The translations under genes were made by a program, and so were the position numbers. The notes under the pieces were generated by a model. That model was not told the origin of the DNA. It made no database searches and saw only the letters and a program-made list of their open reading frames with translations. A DNA stretch of 64,000 bases from Dryas octopetala (lineage: Eukaryota > Streptophyta > Magnoliopsida > Rosales > Rosaceae): positions 10,389,896 through 10,453,895 of the forward strand of contig OY992837.1 in assembly GCA_963921425.1 (NCBI GenBank), given 5' to 3'. Positions 49,201-62,491 of the stretch are shown here, piece by piece. Every line of letters begins with the position of its first letter. Within the stretch, counting starts at the first letter, position 1.

Positions 49201-52200
49201 CAGAATTTACGAATTAGAGAGGATGCCCAGGTGATTAATTTATTTTGTGATCTTTGTTTTAGTTGTGATCAATCTTTATAGATTACTGTTCTATGAATAA
49301 AAATAGTATGCATGTATCACATCATTAATCACATCTTTTCATGTTTCATGATGAATTTGATATCCATGGTAAGACGGAGATGAAATCTTACCGTCTTGAG
49401 CTTTAGGCTGCAAATGGATGCCTATTACCTGCACTGGTCCTAAGCCAGGTGCACATTGAAATCTGTGTAATAACGTTCCCTTATCTATTTCCTTATCAAA
49501 CTAAAAAACATGTCCTTATCTATCTCACCTGCTTTGATCCCGAGGCAGTCCCTTCTCCATCTAACTTTTTGTGCTAAATCCTTGAATAATTTTGCATTCT
49601 TTTTCTACTAGTTTGTACTTTCTTTTATTTCAGAGGAATTTCTGCTCTTTCTTCTTGTATGTAATTGGACCAAATTGCATCTGAATTTAGTTAGCATAAT
49701 GGTGTAGTTTCCATGGGATTATGTGTGTTGTTCCTCGTTTTAAATGCATGATAAGGTGAGTGGTTGTGTTGGCATGCTTTGGACAATGCTTGCTATATGC
49801 TTCAATTTGCATGTTAGAGTGGTGGAGTTAATTATATTATTTGTATTGGTATTAACTAAAGTCATGTGGAACCTTTTGTTTTCTTTCCTAATCATTCATC
49901 TGGGTTGGTGTCCTTACTTACCTTGCTTTGAGTGCTAATGCTATAACTTATAATGGCTCCAAATTCTAATTTGTTTTACATCCCTCGGCTTTGATCTCCA
50001 AGAAAATTGGTGTCTCACACTGTTGCAAGTGCCAAGGTTTTTCCTCATTAGTAATCGGAACTTCCTTCCCTCCAATTGTAGTTGTTGTTGCACCTACAAA
50101 GGGATATGGTGTGAAGTCTGTTGACAATTCTTGCATGACTCAAGACACCACACAAAATCTTTTCTCTAACTTTTGTATGATGGAGCCGGTTAAATTCATA
50201 ATATATATATATTTTTATATATTATTATAAGACTATGTGGCTTGTTACTTAATCTAAGCTTTTGTTTTTAAACTGTTGTGCATGTCTTGTTTATTGCTTA
50301 ATTAATGGTTGTAGGGCACCTTTGTCGAAGGAATAAAGGAAGAAGTTGTCCTATCCCCAGCTCATGCCCTTTCGCTTATAGCAGCTGGAGAAGGTAAAAA
50401 AAAAAAAAATATATATTTTGTTATTTTGGTGGTTTTTTTTTTTTTTTTTAATAAAAATATTGAATCTTGTTTCTTTGTCTAGTTGACTTGATGATAATGG
50501 GTGTTATTCATTTCAAAACCCCTTCGTTCCTTTTCATAGAGGTAATTAAGTTGACATGCGACATGCATATGTGCACACAATTTTCTGCGTGCTCGTTTGT
50601 ATGTATGAATAAAAACTAAAATACCTCTCCTAACTTTCAAATAACTAAATTCAGCTGATGGAAGTGATATTTAATTGATAAAAAGTATACATGTTTTTAT
50701 GGATTCATGGACTGCTTAATGAAGAAGATGATGAAAATAATATGGTCCTAAGGTTATTGACTGAAATATTATTATCATAAGACATGAAGAAGATGGTATT
50801 TAATTAATAGGGCATATTTGATAAACAAAATATGGACTACCTTAACACAAAGGGAGAAAGGAAAGTTACATCAAGCAAATTCATTATGTAGCACAAATAT
50901 TGGTAAATGATAAACTGAATTAGCAACTATTGTTTTATATCCATAATCTAGATGTCATTAAGGTTCCAAGCATAATGAGTGTCCTTAGAACTATGGCTAA
51001 AAGGGGTATAAGTACACTTTTCCTTGCTGTAGTTTGCTAAATATTTCAAACTGGGTGTTTCTAATTTGAACAATGTTAACCCTTTAGTTTTGAATTTGTA
51101 TCAATCCCAACTCCTCAATGTCTGTTAAATGTTATTGATGGAAAACCTGTTTGGCACGTGACACAACTAGACACAGTACCAGAAATGATGCCATCCAGAA
51201 AGACACGTTTCATCTCAAAATGATGTCTTCTTGAAAATGAAAAAACCTTTGCTTCAATTCAATGCTGTTGCAGCCTTGCGTGGCACAAAGGGGAGCTCCA
51301 AAATCGCGCATCAGATTTAAGGGTCTATGCCCGAGCCTGAGCCTCAAGCATCACAACTCGATGGCATGGATGTAATTGAAGGAGAGTATAAGTAAAGGGA
51401 TACAAATATCGCCTAGGGTCCCACATAAGGAAGGTGCTTCAAATAAAAACTTTGCTTTATATTTTAGGGTTAAATTCTAACAAAAACAAGTTGGGGTCCA
51501 ACCATTCTCTCAAATCAACTCAAACAAAATTATTTCAACTTTGCGGCCACCAAAAAATAAAAATAAAAATTTAGGACCCAGTATGCTCTTATTAACTCAA
51601 ATTAAATAATGAGATACTTTTAGACTTTCACAATTCCAATTCTGTGTGTGTGTGTGTTTCCGTCTCTCCCTTTGAGTCTCTGTGGCTTGAAAAAATTTAA
51701 TTACATAGACTTAATTGTTGATTTTGCATCTGAAAAAGTGAAAAGAATAATTTTCTAATTTAATTTTAATTACATTCAGAGTTAGTTGACATTAGTTATA
51801 TTGAATATCAAATATCACAAGCGTTAGTTTATAGTTTTTGCCTAAGGCCCTAATTTGTATGCGGCTGCCCCTGCAGAGGATGCAGTGGTGGCGGAGAAGA
51901 CAACGACTAAATTTGGCTGAGAATTGACATGGGTGGAGGAGACTGTTATAGCTGATGTGGAGGGGATGCCTGTGGTTGATTTGGCAGAGAAAGTGGTGGT
52001 GGGAAAGGAGACATTGGTCGAAGATCGTTGATAAGGCATTGGAGATGGTTTAGCCTGACATGGTGAAAGAGGTGTGTTGCCAAGGCTGCTGCCGTGGCTC
52101 ACTTTATAGAGCAAGTTGAGACAATGGTGGAAGAGGAGACAGAGGTTGCAGGGAAGGCTGATGTGGAGAAAGAGATGGCTGAAGTGGTGGATGAGATTAT

Positions 52201-55200
52201 TGAACCCAAGGCTGTGGAGGCAGATGTGGCATAATATGTAATGGAGGAGGCCGCAGAGGCAGATGATAAGAGGTAGCAAAGGAAGATGAGAAGACACTTT
52301 TTTCCCTTTGCAAAACGATGTCATTTTGGTATGGTATAGTGTCACATGACTGGTTTCCACATTTAGCAGATATGGTTGGAGGGCTTGGATTGACATATAT
52401 TCAAAATTATAGGGTTAACATTGGTCAAATTAAAAATAAAAGGACGAATTGGAGCATTTAACAAACTTCAGGGATGAAAAGTGTATGTGTTATATGTGTG
52501 CTTGCTTCTACGTTTAAATAGAAACTAAATACCTCCCGTGAATAACTAAATTCATCTGATGAAGTGATATTTAGTTTGAAAGGTCCGCCTTTTTTTATTT
52601 TATTTTTTATGAGATTACATGTCATGCTCAGGTGAGGATTGTGATGTGAGTAAATAAATCAAGCAAACTCATTATGTAGCACAAATATTGGTACACGATA
52701 AACTGAATTAGCAACTACTATTGTTACATTCAGGGTCCACGTGGAATAGAGTTCCCTAGAAATAGGGGTTAAAAATGGTCCAGTACATGAGACTCTTAAT
52801 ATTTAGTTTGAAAGGTCTGCCTTCTTTTATTTTATTTTTTATGAGATTACATGTCATGCTCAGGTGAAGATTGTGATGTGAGTAAATAAATCAAGCAAAC
52901 TCATTATGTAGCACAAATATTGGTACACGATAAACTGAATTAGCAACTACTATTGTTTCATTCAGGGTCCACGTGGAATAGAGTTCCCTAGAAATAGGGG
53001 TTAAAAATGGTCCAGTACATGAGACTCTTGTCAGTGCATGTCTGGGAGGGTTAGATGGATGTAGTTTTACCTCTCCCCAGTGCTTGCAGAGAGGCTGTTT
53101 TTTGTTTTGGACCTAGAACCTTTAGGTCACAATGGAGCAACCTTACCATAGTGGCATAGTGCCAAAGCTCACCATCTTTATCTTATGATCATGATAGAGT
53201 TGTTTAAAATACTAATCCTTGTTTATTTGTCCAGTTGACTAGATGATAATGGGTGTTGTTCATTTTAAACCCCCTTGTTCCTTTCAGGTATCTTGTTTGA
53301 CTTTATGATTGAATTTTAATTGTTTCCAACAGAGCACAGGCATGTTGGGTCGACAAATTTCAATTTACTCAGTAGCAGGAGCCACACAATATTTACACTG
53401 GTGAATTTTCTTTATCTTAAATATAGCATGTAACTTGATTGATTTTTCAATTCTCTTTCTGTTTTCTCTATATCATTTCATTTTTTTTTTGGTGCTATCT
53501 TACATTTGAGATCCCGTTTTTAATGTTTTTTTTTTGACAGACACATGCACATTGAATGATGGTTAATATTGGCATGAAATTCTCGATTACTGATTTTTAT
53601 CTGTTCTTAAATTACACTTTGCTATCTAGTTTGAAAGGACAAAGAGCCAAAGACATGAAATGAGTGCCACTGAAAGATTGATCTTTGGGAAATTGGCTTG
53701 AGCTTATGAATTGGAATCTCTACAATCTCTAAAGCATGGTGCTACTGCTTGCCAAGCTAGGCCCCTCTTACCTTTCTTTCTCTTTCCAGCTACCAAACAG
53801 CGCAAGCACATTTTTTGGTATCCCTGAGATATACCCAACAAAGTAAAGTGTAGCCTATAGTTTAATATCCGAACAAAGTAGAAGCTCTATCCCGTGGTTT
53901 GAGAGCTACTGAGCAATGAAGTAGAATAACCATTTGACTTCCCTTGTACTTTCTACTAAAATCACTGACTGACGAGTTATTCCTTTACATTTAGTTATTT
54001 TCCATTGACATCCTCCTTAAAGTTGTATTCTACCTCAGAAAAGCCACCTAATATTCAGCAAGGCCTCCTAAATACTCTTCTAGTGTAAGAGTTTCTGATT
54101 ATGTTAAGTTGGTGTGTTACCTGTTATATATATATATATTATTTATGTTTAAAGAGCAAAAATTATGATATTTATTCTTGAGAACCTCCAGCACCTAAAG
54201 ATGCTCCAAGAGAACACACACACACAAACATGCAACAACACCTATCTTTTTCACTAACAAGTTTGAAGACCTCATCCGGAAATATTTTGACATGGTCAAC
54301 ATATCCTACAGCACTAGCCTTTCTCTGATGTTACTTTTCTATTTCCATTTCCTATTAGTTTTTGTTTTTCATTTCTGCTATCAAATTCTACCTCCTACTA
54401 ATTGTTCAGCCTCTCATTTATTAATAGTATACAGTAGTATATTATATTCATGCTTTTAATCTCAATTTTGATCGATGCATGTTTTTACTCCAAGTGAGCA
54501 AAGTGTATTTACGACTTGAATGATCCACTTTTAAACAAATAAGGTAATCCTTCATTTTGAAGGATGGTTGAAATCCACCTTTCGTTTTTTAATAAAAAAG
54601 GTAACGTTTGACCCCCTTTTAATGACTAATATGTTTGTATGACTACCTTGTTTACAGACAATAGAGAGTAGCCCATGTGGGGAAAATAATGAAGGTGGAG
54701 CTGTAAATCTGTCACAATTGGTAAGTATTCAACACTAAGGACTGACTTCACTTGTTTGTTATCTTTCCAAGTTACAATGGACATGTATGCTATCTTTCTT
54801 GGTTACAATTGGAATATATTCAGCCTTTCTATATTTTACATTTAGGATTTTCTTATGACAATCTTATTTATATGTGCAGAACCTCATCGATCTGGCAGGT
54901 TCTGAGAGTTCAAAAGCTGAAACTACGGGTGTTAGACGAAAAGAAGGGTCCTATATTAATAAAAGTCTGCTAACTCTAGGAACTGTGAGCCCTCAAGCGT
55001 TGTTTTAAGCCAATAAGTTCAAAATATTGTATTACATTTTCTTATAAAAAAAAGTGTATTAGATTGTCCTTTGTGTACTGCAATCATGCTTTCAATGTTT
55101 ATGGTATGTCATATACTTATTTTGGTATATTGTAACTTTGTTGACGTAGGTTATATCAAAGTTGACAGATGGGAGGGCTACTCATGTACCATACAGGGAT

Positions 55201-58200
55201 TCTAAATTGACCAGACTTCTTCAATCTTCGCTAAGTGGTCACGGGCGTGTGTCTGTAAGGCTTCCCATATGTTCATGGAAACTTCCATTCTGTTTACGGT
55301 TTATCCGGATGAAGATTTTTATTTCAATAACCTACTGCAGAATAAATCTTTGTAACAGAACCAATACTGCTTGATAAGAAAGTTTTGTGTTTAATTTATT
55401 TGCTTCTATTGTTTCCAATTACAGCTCATCTGCACTCTTACTCCTTCATCAAGCAGTTCAGAAGAGACACATAATACGTTGAAATTTGCTCACCGGGCAA
55501 AACACATTGAAATTCAAGCAGCACAAAACAAGGTATGTTTGTTTGTCTCTTTTCTTTAAACTGCCCGCAATTTCATTATTTTCTTACCTGACATAATTTT
55601 ATGAACATGCAGATTATTGATGAGAAATCACTTATTAAGAAATATCAAAATGAGATTCGTAGTTTAAAGGAAGAGTTAGAACAGTTGAAGAGGGGTATTG
55701 TTACAGTTCCTCAACTAAAAGATACTGGGGGAGATGATATTCTGCTCCTAAAACAAAAGGTGCATTCCTCTGCTGGGTTGATCTCAGGGTTATTTCTGAG
55801 GCTGCAACTTTTCTCACGTCTTTTTTATTTTTCTTTTACTTAATATTTGCTTTTGCTGCAGTTTTTGGTAATTTTAAGATATTGGGTACTTTAAAGATCT
55901 CTTTGCATACATTTTGTACTTTGGTTTCTGAAGATTAATTCTAAGTGGGCATTACACATATATGAAATTAGTTTTTATAGTTTTACTGTCCGTACTATGA
56001 AGAGAAAGTCCTGCAAGTAGCATTTTTTATCACAACCAGAGAGAAAACCATAATACAAAATGCTATGTGTAGAAGGGTAAACTCCATTTTTTCTTTGGCA
56101 GCCCATCTGCTTTTCATACCCTTACCTTCAAATTGGATTTAAAAGCCCTGCATCAGAAAGTCAAAGGGGAAGGCTTGAAAAACACAGGGAAGATTTAGGG
56201 CATTTGTATTATCAGTTATTTTCCTTACCTTAACCTTCCTCAAAATGATGTTTATGTCTAAATTACAGTTTTCTCTAACTCGTTCATGTTTTCCTTATGT
56301 TTATTTTTTCCCACTTTTATTCCTCAGTATTATACTTGCAAAGGGGAATGGCTCTTTTGGTCACTTACAAAGAAATCACACTTGACTGAAATGAGCCATG
56401 ATTAGGAATTGGTTTGGAAGGCAGAAAAAAAAGGACAATAAATTACTGTTTTTTGTGTTGGCACATTAAATTTAGGGTTTTTTTCATATTTAGTACCTGA
56501 ACTTTGACCACTGTCTTAATGTGGTACCTAAACTTTTATTTGTCCCAATTAAGTACCTAAACTTTTATTTTGTGTTTAATAGGTACCAAAATGAATTTCT
56601 GTTAAAATTATCAACAAAAGTTAGGGGCAATATAGTCACTTCAAAAAATTTATATTTATATTTTAATTTTTAATTTTTTTTGTTTGTTGTGTGTTTTTTT
56701 ATAATAATTTTAAACATATAAAGAAAATAATTAAAATATACTTTGACTATATTGCCCCTAATTTTTATTGACAATTTTAACAAAAATTCATTTTGGTACC
56801 TATTAAACACAAAATAAAAGTTTAGGTACTCAATTGGGACAAATAAAAGTTTAGGTACCACATTAAGACAAGGGTCAAAGTTTAGGTACTAAATATGAAA
56901 TAAACCCTTAAATTTAAGTATAACTAGTTTTGAGTTTGTTGTTGTTGTTGTTGTTGTTGTTGTGTTGTTGCTGTTGTTTTTTTGTTTTGTTTTTTCTTTT
57001 AAAGTATACTTAATTTATTGTTATTAGTTTCTTTATTATTGTTTTGGGTCAATTGTAAAGGATTCTTGGTCCCCACTCCTTGATAAAGGTGGGATTCAAT
57101 TGATGCACAGTTCTCTCTTAAAACTATTAATACATCATATGCTTCTTAATGGTCAATGTTCTGTGACTGAACTGTTTCTTTTGCTGTGATATGATGTTTA
57201 AAGTTAGAAGATGGTACATTCAAACTGCAATCAAGATTGGAACAAGAAGAAGAAGCCAAAGCTGCTTTATTGGGAAGAATCCAAAGGTTGACAAAATTGA
57301 TTTTGGTCTCCACAAAAGCAACACAATCATCAAGGTTTTCTCACCGTCCTGGTCTGAGAAGAAGACATTCCTTTGGGGAAGAGGAGGTTGGACCGACTCC
57401 TAAGATTTCCTTCTGCTAGATGACTATACTAGTTTTGTTTACTTAGTTGCTTCTCTCCTTTTTTTATTTCCGTATTCTTTATACTGGTTGATATGATTAT
57501 GGCTTGTTGTGTAAAAATTTCAGCTTGCATACCTACCATACAAAAGGCGGGACTTGATTTTAGAAGATGAAAACATTGACTTGTTTGTTCCTCCTCTTGA
57601 GGGGAATGCTGAAACTACGGATAATACACTGAAGGAGGAGAAGAAGACTCGGAAGCATGGACTGTTAAACTGGCTAAAGCTACGGGTATGCTCCATGTGG
57701 TTGTTAGAAATCTGTGTTCCTTTCTTAGGGTTGATTCTTACAAATTTATAGTATGTTGGTTTACTACTACTCACCAACACAAAATTTAGTTTTTGGGCTG
57801 ACCAATAGAGAATTTAGAAAATATGGCATTTGGTCTCGATTTTATCCCTTTCATGTGTCAGCAAATCTATCCAGAGTAATGTGCTCTTTTCTTATCTGCG
57901 GTGTCTGTACTTTTCCACATCACAATAGTTAGAAATATAATCTATAGTATGGCACTATATGAAATTTGCTAAGTTGGGGTCATTAGTATTGATGCATAAC
58001 TTTAAGGTGTTTGCTGCTGTGGTTCTGTTTCATAGAGTGGATCTGGGTTTGATCCTGTTCCTTTGTTATAATTTAGACCTATATTATATTCTCGACGCTG
58101 ATGTACTTATACCTTAACTTACATGATTTAGTTGGTTGATCTTGTAATTACTTGAAGAGCTTTTTTTCTACTTTGGATTCTTCCATGGCCATAAATGCTG

Positions 58201-61200
58201 CTAATTAAACTGGTTCTAAAATTCCATGAGCAGCAGTAAACATGGAATTCTGGAAGCATGATTTTCCCCCTTCGAGAATTATAATTTAAAAAAAGAAATC
58301 ACTTTATTTCTTGTGATTTCCAAGTAGTATAGCCCTTCTTCTTTTCTTTCTTAAAGCCAGTACCCCATGTTGATCCACTGAACTGACATGGCATCCTATG
58401 AGAGACTTCTGAATACGGTTGTAACCTTCAGCTTTTTGCATGAAGTGGTTTCCCTAAAGAATCAAACTTGTGCATGACAGCGCAAGATATATTTCATTGC
58501 AGCAAAATTTTGTTCTCTGTAAGTTTATTTTTTATCTTTTCTCATTCTTGAACAGAAACGCGATAGTGGTGTGGGGACATTGACAAGCACCAGTGATAAA
58601 TCCAGTGGAATGAAATCTACTAGTACACCTTCAACACCTCAAACAGAAAGTGGTAATTTTCACACAGAATCCAGGCTTTCACATTCTCTACTTACAGAGA
58701 GCTCTCCATCTGCTGATTTTTTGTTGGAGGCTAGAGAGGACGGTGAAGTTCATGAAGATAATTTCTTGGGACAAGAGACACCTCTGGTATGTGACTCTTT
58801 TGTGTAATGTATGTTACCTTGTACTTGAACCAGTTTATAAACTATATTTTGTGATACGTGCTCATATGACATGATATCCTTGCTTTCTCTTTTGGCCAGT
58901 GTCTTATTCTACCAAGTCTTATGATATCATTGAAGCACTTCTTTCTCTCTTGTGAAATTGAATTAAACCAGAGAAAATTAAGAGAATAAAAGAAATGGCT
59001 GCATTCTTCTATTCTATTACAAGAAGAAAGAATACACAAAAACTAATAAATAAACCCTAATAAAGTATCTCTATATTCCGACCAAATAAAAAAATAAAGT
59101 AGCCCCTATAACAAGCAAATTACAAAACTACCCTTAATATATGATTGTACTGTTTTTCAATATTAATAACTTTTGTCTCCCATAAGAAAATTACAGAACT
59201 TTTTTTACAGAATTAAAATTATAAAGCACATTCACGCTACAAACATCTTATGATTCCAAGTAGTTTGTTTCAACATTCCTTCTTGGACACTTTTTTTTAA
59301 AATACTCATTGCCCTGAATATTCATAATGTATCAAGATGTATAGTCCTCCGTTCTCCACCCAGGGAAGGAGAAGACCTTGTTGCAGAAAATCAAAATACT
59401 TGCTTTCTATCTCTCATTTGCTAGACTGTTTGATGATTGGCAAGACTAACCTGCCTTCTATTCTTAACAATGAAGTGTGTTGCTACCAGCATGGCAAAAG
59501 CATTTTCCATTACCATCTTACTGCCCCCAATGAAACATTTCTGGTATCTCTAGTGTCAAGTATTGCCTTTTGGCATGCTACTGAGTAATGAAAAATGTTA
59601 ATGTCAGTTTTGATGCTGTGCTGACATTTATAATTGCTAGCCTGCTACGAAGTAAAACTGTGAAAAAAAAAAAAAAAAAAAAAGAGGTAACTGCCCATGT
59701 TTTGTTTCTAAAAGACACAGTTCTCCAAAGGAGTTATCATGCACAGCTTTCAGTTTGTGAAATATCATGTTTTCCTTCCCACAGTGTGCTTTGCCTGAAT
59801 TTAAAACCTTTGATTCTTAAATTGACAGGTTGAGATGTTTCAATTTAGTTGAAGGATATGCATGGTTCATATGATTAAATTTCCATGTCTTCAATTTGTT
59901 TTTTTTTTTTTTCTTGGATCAGAATCTCTTCTATTTGTTTATATATTTTATTTTTCAGTAAAATATATTTATTTATTTCTTGATTAATTCATTCACTCAT
60001 TTATTCACTTATATTGCTAGACTAGCATTAAATCAGTTGATCAAATCGAACTCTTAAGGGAACAGCAAAAAATCTTGTCTGGAGAGGTAGCACTCCATTC
60101 AAGTGCTCTGAAGCGGTTGTCCGAGGAGGCTGCAAGAAACCCCCAGAAGGATGGAATTAATGTAATTGTCTTATATCCTTACTATCTTTGTCTCTAAACG
60201 CTGTTAATATTCCTGGGACCTTCAATTTACGGTTGTTCCGTTATTAAGATGGAGATGCGAAAGATAAAGGATGAAATCAAGGCGAAGAATGAACAAATAG
60301 CTTTGCTGGAGAAGAGAATTGCTGATTCCATCATTGTTTCACACAACAAAATGGATCAAATGGAAATATCCCGAGTAAGTTTAGATTTCCTTATTATTGG
60401 GTCAGTTGGTATATTTTAAAGAAATATGTCCTTAATTAGGAGTTCCTTTCTTTTTTTTATATTTTTATTTTTTCTTCTTCCAAGTCCAACGTTTTTTTGT
60501 TTGTTTGTGGTTTATGCTGCAGTCTATTTCCGAAGTGATGTTGCAATTGAATGAGAAGTCCTTCGAACTTGAGGTGATGAAAACTTGACCTGAGAAATAT
60601 AGCACAGTAAATTTATTACACTAAAATAAATGGAATGATGTATAACCGACTGGAAAAAATCAGTCTGATATCTTTTTGAAGTTCGAACGTGAGTGGCTCA
60701 AAATCATCTTTAAAACTGGGTCTTTAATGAAGCAATGTTGGAGTCCCTGCATATAATTGAAGTCGATGACATTACAATCATATGTAGGTTTTTAAGTCGT
60801 AAATCATGATTGCTATTATTCATGTTTCCTTTTTTATAATTAATTTCATGGCCAATAGGGCTCATGTGATATGCCTTTTGACACACAATAACCATTTGAA
60901 TTCCATGGGAGGTCCAAAAATCCCATCATTAATTGGTCCATTTGCATGACCCTCTTTGTGTATCTCTGAGTGTTACATCAATTTCCAGTTTGCAAGATTT
61001 TAAATACTATACAAATTGCAACTGCAATATTAAAGAAATGGAAAAATTTTCCTAGGCCTCTACTGAGGGTTGTCCTATAATTCTAGTCCATTCTGTTGAG
61101 TGTCGTTTCATTTTTTTTGTTCCAGGTTAAAGTTGCTGATAATCGTATAATTCAAGAGCAGCTGGAGCAAAAGGTACAGGAACCTTTATTTTATTTGTGT

Positions 61201-62491
61201 AGTATTTGTAAATGAGACTTCAGAGTTCAGAGCCACATATGACTTTATACTACCTTGCTATCAGATCTGTGAATGCAAAGGATTGGAGGAAACAGTTGCC
61301 TCCTTGAAGCAACAGCTCTCTGAGGCACTAGAGTTGAGAAATTTGAGCCCTACAGTCAGGTGTCCTCAAACTGATACAAAAAGCTTGCATGAAGAACTTT
61401 GCACAGAGAAAGACAATGCAGTGTTGAAGGACACAAATGAGATTTTCCTTTTACAAAAGCAGGTTTTCCTCTTCTTTTGGTCTCCGAGATTTTGTTTAGT
61501 TTGAAAATTCAAGTTTTGCACTGCTCCCCAACAAAAAGAAGATGGGGGCTGCAAAATAGGTTGCAATTAATCATGGTGTTAATCTACCAAGTAAGTCTGT
61601 TGATGCATGTAGAAAGTTTCTATGTTTAGAAACAAAACTGAAAGAGAGATTCAGGAAAAAGTTAATTATTTCTACGGAACAGTCTTTTAAGAGTTTATTT
61701 AGCAGTGCACTGAATATGAGTAACTCTAAGATTACAGTTTCCAGTGAAAGTACCACTGATCAATTTTTTGGTACATTAATGTTGTGACGTGATTGAACCC
61801 ATGACTTATCCAAGTCCTAATGCCTTCCCCCAACCTGGCCCTGCACAGCTGGGATAGTATCACTGATCAGTTTCATGAGTGTATTATTATCTCTATGTAT
61901 ATATTTCTTTTTGTTTAGCAGTTTAACTCTGTCAAGCAATATCTCAATTGAAATCTTGTTTTTCCCCTCAATTAGGCGACTGAGATTGAAGAACTGACGC
62001 GGAAGATGGCTGAACTGACAGAGTCAAAAGAACAGCTAGAACTTCGGAACCAGAAACTGGTGGAGGAGAGTTCGTATGCCAAAGGTTTAGCCTCAGCTGC
62101 TGCTGTTGAGCTCAAGGCATTATCAGAAGAAGTTGCCAAACTCATGAACCGTAACGAGAGACTAGCTGCCGAGCTGGCTGCATCTAAGAACACTCCCACC
62201 CAGCGTCGAAGTAGTAACACAGTCCGAAATGGTCGGAGAGAGAGTCACATCAAACAGAATGACCAAGGTGGGTCTGTCTCAGAAATAAAGAGAGAGCTGG
62301 CTGTGAGTAAGGAGAGAGAGCTATCATATGAGGCTGCTCTTATGGACAAGGATAAAAGAGAGGCTGAACTCCAAAGAAGAGTTGAGGAATCCAAGCAAAG
62401 AGAAGCATATTTGGAAAATGAACTCGCCAACATGTGGGTTCTTGTGGCAAAGTTAAAAAAATCCCATGGAGCTGAAACTGATGCTTCTTGA
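46264..62491 (+). CDS. KIN-7D-like: kinesin-7 motor protein, KIN-7C/KIN-7D (MKRP) type
   Basis: Twenty-three exons join in frame into 999 residues: 46264-46511, 46597-46694, 47120-47209, 48565-48617, 48810-48875, 48964-49017, 49171-49230, 50315-50393, 53333-53400, 54658-54720, 54880-54984, 55150-55254, 55425-55532, 55613-55759, 57204-57386, 57524-57685, 58556-58786, 60021-60161, 60249-60374, 60523-60573, 61126-61173, 61265-61462, 61976-62491. A basic, Ser-rich N-terminus (1-70) precedes the motor (about 71-395), with P-loop GVTSSGKT (152-159), switch I NLLSSRSH (260-267) and switch II DLAGSE (297-302) all intact. Coiled coils follow from about 400. The end, [13 protein letters not shown], is typical of plant KIN-7C/D. 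It is an ATP-driven, probably plus-end-directed microtubule motor. Some Arabidopsis relatives are reported mitochondrial, so the N-terminus may be a transit peptide. The start is the first ATG in the motor frame. Confidence 0.95.
51007..52494. mobile_element. 1.5-kb DNA transposon with long terminal inverted repeats, in the kinesin intron
   Basis: The left end (TACACTTTTCC, GTAGTTTGCTAAAT, AACAATGTTAACCCT) is mirrored at the right end (AGGGTTAACATTGGTC, ATTTAACAAACTTCAGGG, AAAGTGTA). Inverted similarity continues inward for over 200 bp on each side (GACACA, AAAATGATGTCTTCT). The centre is G-rich and open on the minus strand over 51842-52396, but shows no transposase motif. Long inverted ends suggest a Mutator-like non-autonomous element. 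No target-site duplication was found. Confidence 0.7.
52566..53029. repeat. 232-bp tandem duplication in kinesin intron 8
   Basis: Units 52566-52797 and 52798-53029 are nearly identical from ATATTTAGTTTGAAAGG to GTACATGAGACTCTT, with only a few differences (TCCGCC/TCTGCC, GAGGATT/GAAGATT). The low divergence indicates a recent duplication. Confidence 0.9.
56475..56907. mobile_element. Mutator-like MITE with 9-bp target duplication (433 bp), in kinesin intron 14
   Basis: TTAAATTTA flanks both ends exactly (56466-56474 and 56908-56916). The ends GGGTTTTTTTCATATTTAGT and ACTAAATATGAAATAAACCC are inverted. The arms pair almost perfectly for about 190 bp, through GGTACC, TTAGGTAC and TTTTATTTTG blocks. 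High arm identity suggests a fairly young insertion. Confidence 0.92.
56938..56978. repeat. (GTT)n microsatellite
   Basis: Eight perfect GTT units followed by an imperfect stretch, in kinesin intron 14. Confidence 0.9.
58787..60020 (+). other. kinesin intron 17, with a small A-tailed insertion
   Basis: Non-coding. It contains an A22-type run near 59662 and, at 59888-59939, a T-run plus CTTGGATCAGAATC. That segment is flanked by TCTTCAATTTGTT and TCTTCTATTTGTT, a 13-bp repeat with one mismatch, consistent with a minus-strand poly(A)-tailed insertion. Confidence 0.55.

Larger units (their letters stand above)
50394..53332 (+). other. kinesin intron 8, expanded by insertion and duplication
   Basis: At 2.9 kb this is the longest intron of the gene. 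It contains the long-TIR element at 51007-52494 and a 232-bp tandem duplication. It also holds two separated copies of the phrase around GATGATAATGGGTGTT (near 50490 and 53240). Related sequence near 50870-50940 (ATTATGTAGCACAAATATTGG) matches the duplicated unit. Confidence 0.7.

Noticed and set aside
51842-52396. Minus-strand frame of 184 codons in a kinesin intron
   Set aside because: It lies wholly inside the long-TIR element, is low in complexity, and has no transposase or other domain signature.
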